DNA from: Nitrososphaerota archaeon
GTDB lineage: Archaea > Thermoproteota > Nitrososphaeria > Nitrososphaerales > Nitrosopumilaceae
Direction: 5' to 3'
Length of the DNA: 64,000 nucleotides
Assembly (NCBI GenBank): GCA_016872055.1
Contig: VHBH01000005.1
Span: 1 to 64,000, forward strand
Positions 63,111 through 64,000 of this stretch are shown here, piece after piece. A program made the translations under genes and the position numbers. The notes under the pieces were generated by a model, which saw only the letters and a list, made by a program, of their open reading frames with translations, ran no database searches and was not told where the DNA came from. Numbering within the stretch: the first letter of the stretch is position 1; each line of letters starts with the position of its first letter.

Positions 63111-64000
63111 TCTACAAACGACCTTTTGAATGACTGGATTACCTTGACCACTTCTGGTCTCATGATATATTCAGATGGTGACTTGCCCTCATCGATGATT
63201 TGTCGGAGCTTGGTTCCGCTGATTTGCTCATGAAAGTCTGGAGAATGTGGACATGCGCGCTCGTTTGTAAATGCAAGACATTTTTTGCAATAATAAAATG
63301 CCGGGAAGAACAAAGGCTTTATGTCCAAGTCCGGAAAATCAGAGAAGATTTCTTGCGCTGCAAACGGGGAATAGTATTTGCCGACTCCTGCATGGTCTCG
63401 GCCAATTATGATGTTGGTGCAGCCATAGTTTTGTCTCATTATAGCGTGGTGAATTGCTTCTTTTGGTCCTGCGTATCTCATTTCGGTGTGCAGGGTTGCA
63501 AGCGTACACCTGTTCTTCGGGTAATAATTCTCAATCATGGTGATATATGATTCCAAGATTACTTCGTCGACAAAGTCACCGGATTTTTTCTTGCCGATCA
63601 ATGGATTTACAAATACGCCGTCGCATGACAAAAACGACTCTTTTTGCAGCATTTCGTGAGCAACATGAGGGGGGTTTCTAGTCTGAAATGCAGCTATGGT
63701 CTTCCAGCCTGCATGTGAGAATGCCTTTCTTGTGTCAGTTGGGGTTAGCCTGTATTTTCTAATTGGGTCTGCGCCAGGCCTCGTGACATAGTCGATTTTC
63801 CCTCCGATAAGATAGTCATTCATGGATATTGTTTTTGCAACGCCTGGATGATTCACATCAGTTGTGCCGTAGACTGCCTGTGATGTTTTTGTTTTATCAA
63901 AGGTATAGATTTCCTCTACGTGTAATACGGCAAACTCTCCGTGGGTTGTCTTTAGTGTAACATCGCCCGAGTCCTTTGCCTTTTGTGCGGTTTCCTTGTC
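63107..64000 (-). CDS. sat: ATP sulfurylase (5' end cut by window)
   Basis: 297 codons are visible; the frame is open through the window edge, so the N-terminus is missing. ATP-binding motif [13 protein letters not shown], second motif [16 protein letters not shown], and a zinc site CKKCLAF...CPHSPDFHE. It forms adenosine 5'-phosphosulfate from ATP and sulfate. In these archaea it most likely serves sulfate assimilation. The stop overlaps the secreted-protein start by 4 nt. Confidence 0.96.
   Translation of the reverse strand, partial: DKETAQKAKDSGDVTLKTTHGEFAVLHVEEIYTFDKTKTSQAVYGTTDVNHPGVAKTISMNDYLIGGKIDYVTRPGADPIRKYRLTPTDTRKAFSHAGWKTIAAFQTRNPPHVAHEMLQKESFLSCDGVFVNPLIGKKKSGDFVDEVILESYITMIENYYPKNRCTLATLHTEMRYAGPKEAIHHAIMRQNYGCTNIIIGRDHAGVGKYYSPFAAQEIFSDFPDLDIKPLFFPAFYYCKKCLAFTNERACPHSPDFHEQISGTKLRQIIDEGKSPSEYIMRPEVVKVIQSFKRSFVE

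Noticed and set aside
1-64000. CRISPR arrays, insertion sequences, prophage or integrated element borders
   Set aside because: No direct-repeat arrays, transposase or integrase genes, or tRNA-end duplications were seen near the three tRNA genes.

Overview
This window is a gene-dense stretch of an ammonia-oxidising-type archaeal chromosome (Nitrososphaerota/Thaumarchaeota, most likely Nitrosopumilaceae). This is inferred from gene content, not from a search. Archaeal information-processing genes (aIF2-alpha, aIF2-gamma, RpS6e, RpL2, Nop10, Pelota, GatD/GatE, PriS/PriL, an RPA-like protein, LSm, an archaeal SRP RNA) occur with a CdvB/ESCRT-III division protein, a Tes-type tetraether lipid synthase and an archaeal phosphomevalonate dehydratase. 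They also occur with genes of bacterial type that this lineage carries (DnaK-DnaJ-GrpE, a bacterial-type MetK). Promoters look archaeal: TATA-like boxes lie about 25-30 nt before many start codons, which suggests leaderless mRNAs. TTG starts are common. I saw no transposase, integrase, prophage, CRISPR array or toxin-antitoxin module, so this reads as a core chromosomal region.

Layout. 0-9.5 kb: a 3'-truncated tetraether synthase, divergent from a TrmB-DtxR regulator pair; small genes; Pelota, CutA, a site-2 protease and an NcsA/TtuA-type tRNA thiolase; the SRP RNA; acylphosphatase and RpL2. 9.6-15.1 kb: Cdc48/VAT, GatD and GatE. 15-20.4 kb: a basic RGTG-repeat protein, tRNA-Leu, and a chaperone operon (unknown Rossmann-like protein-grpE-dnaK-dnaJ). 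20.4-31 kb: a DUF354 protein, tRNA-Gln, an ABC exporter, an RPA-like protein, an Lhr-type helicase, a RadB-like ATPase, LSm, MetK, an epimerase and a membrane J-protein. 31-36.6 kb: cobalamin genes cbiD-cbiG-cbiX-cbiC, cbiA and cobO. 36.6-43 kb: aIF2-alpha-nop10, facing an operon of rps6e, aIF2-gamma, a PIN protein, a metallo-hydrolase and an STT3-cyclophilin fusion. 43-50.5 kb: two zinc-ribbon microproteins, tRNA-Gly, and an operon of priL-priS, a UPF0182 membrane protein, a glutamine amidotransferase and a C39/TPR protein. 50.6-64 kb: endonuclease IV, GlyRS, CdvB, a racemase-like protein, a second cobalamin operon (cbiT-cbiL-cbiF behind an EMC6-like gene), NFACT/Rqc2, a Mut7-C protein, AMMECR1, phosphomevalonate dehydratase, endonuclease III, a membrane-anchored secreted protein and a 5'-truncated ATP sulfurylase.

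Themes. Nine cobalamin genes in two blocks cover much of the anaerobic corrin route. Tes and phosphomevalonate dehydratase belong to isoprenoid and tetraether lipid synthesis. Pelota and NFACT are both ribosome-rescue factors. The only gene-free stretch over 300 bases (7756-8137) is filled by the SRP RNA.

No clearly new multi-gene system stands out. The best leads are the STT3-cyclophilin fusion, a glutamate-racemase-like protein with both catalytic cysteines replaced by serine, a dehydrogenase-like protein heading the Hsp70 operon, the RGTG-repeat protein, several microproteins, and a recurring pattern in which convergent genes share a 4-nt stop-codon overlap.
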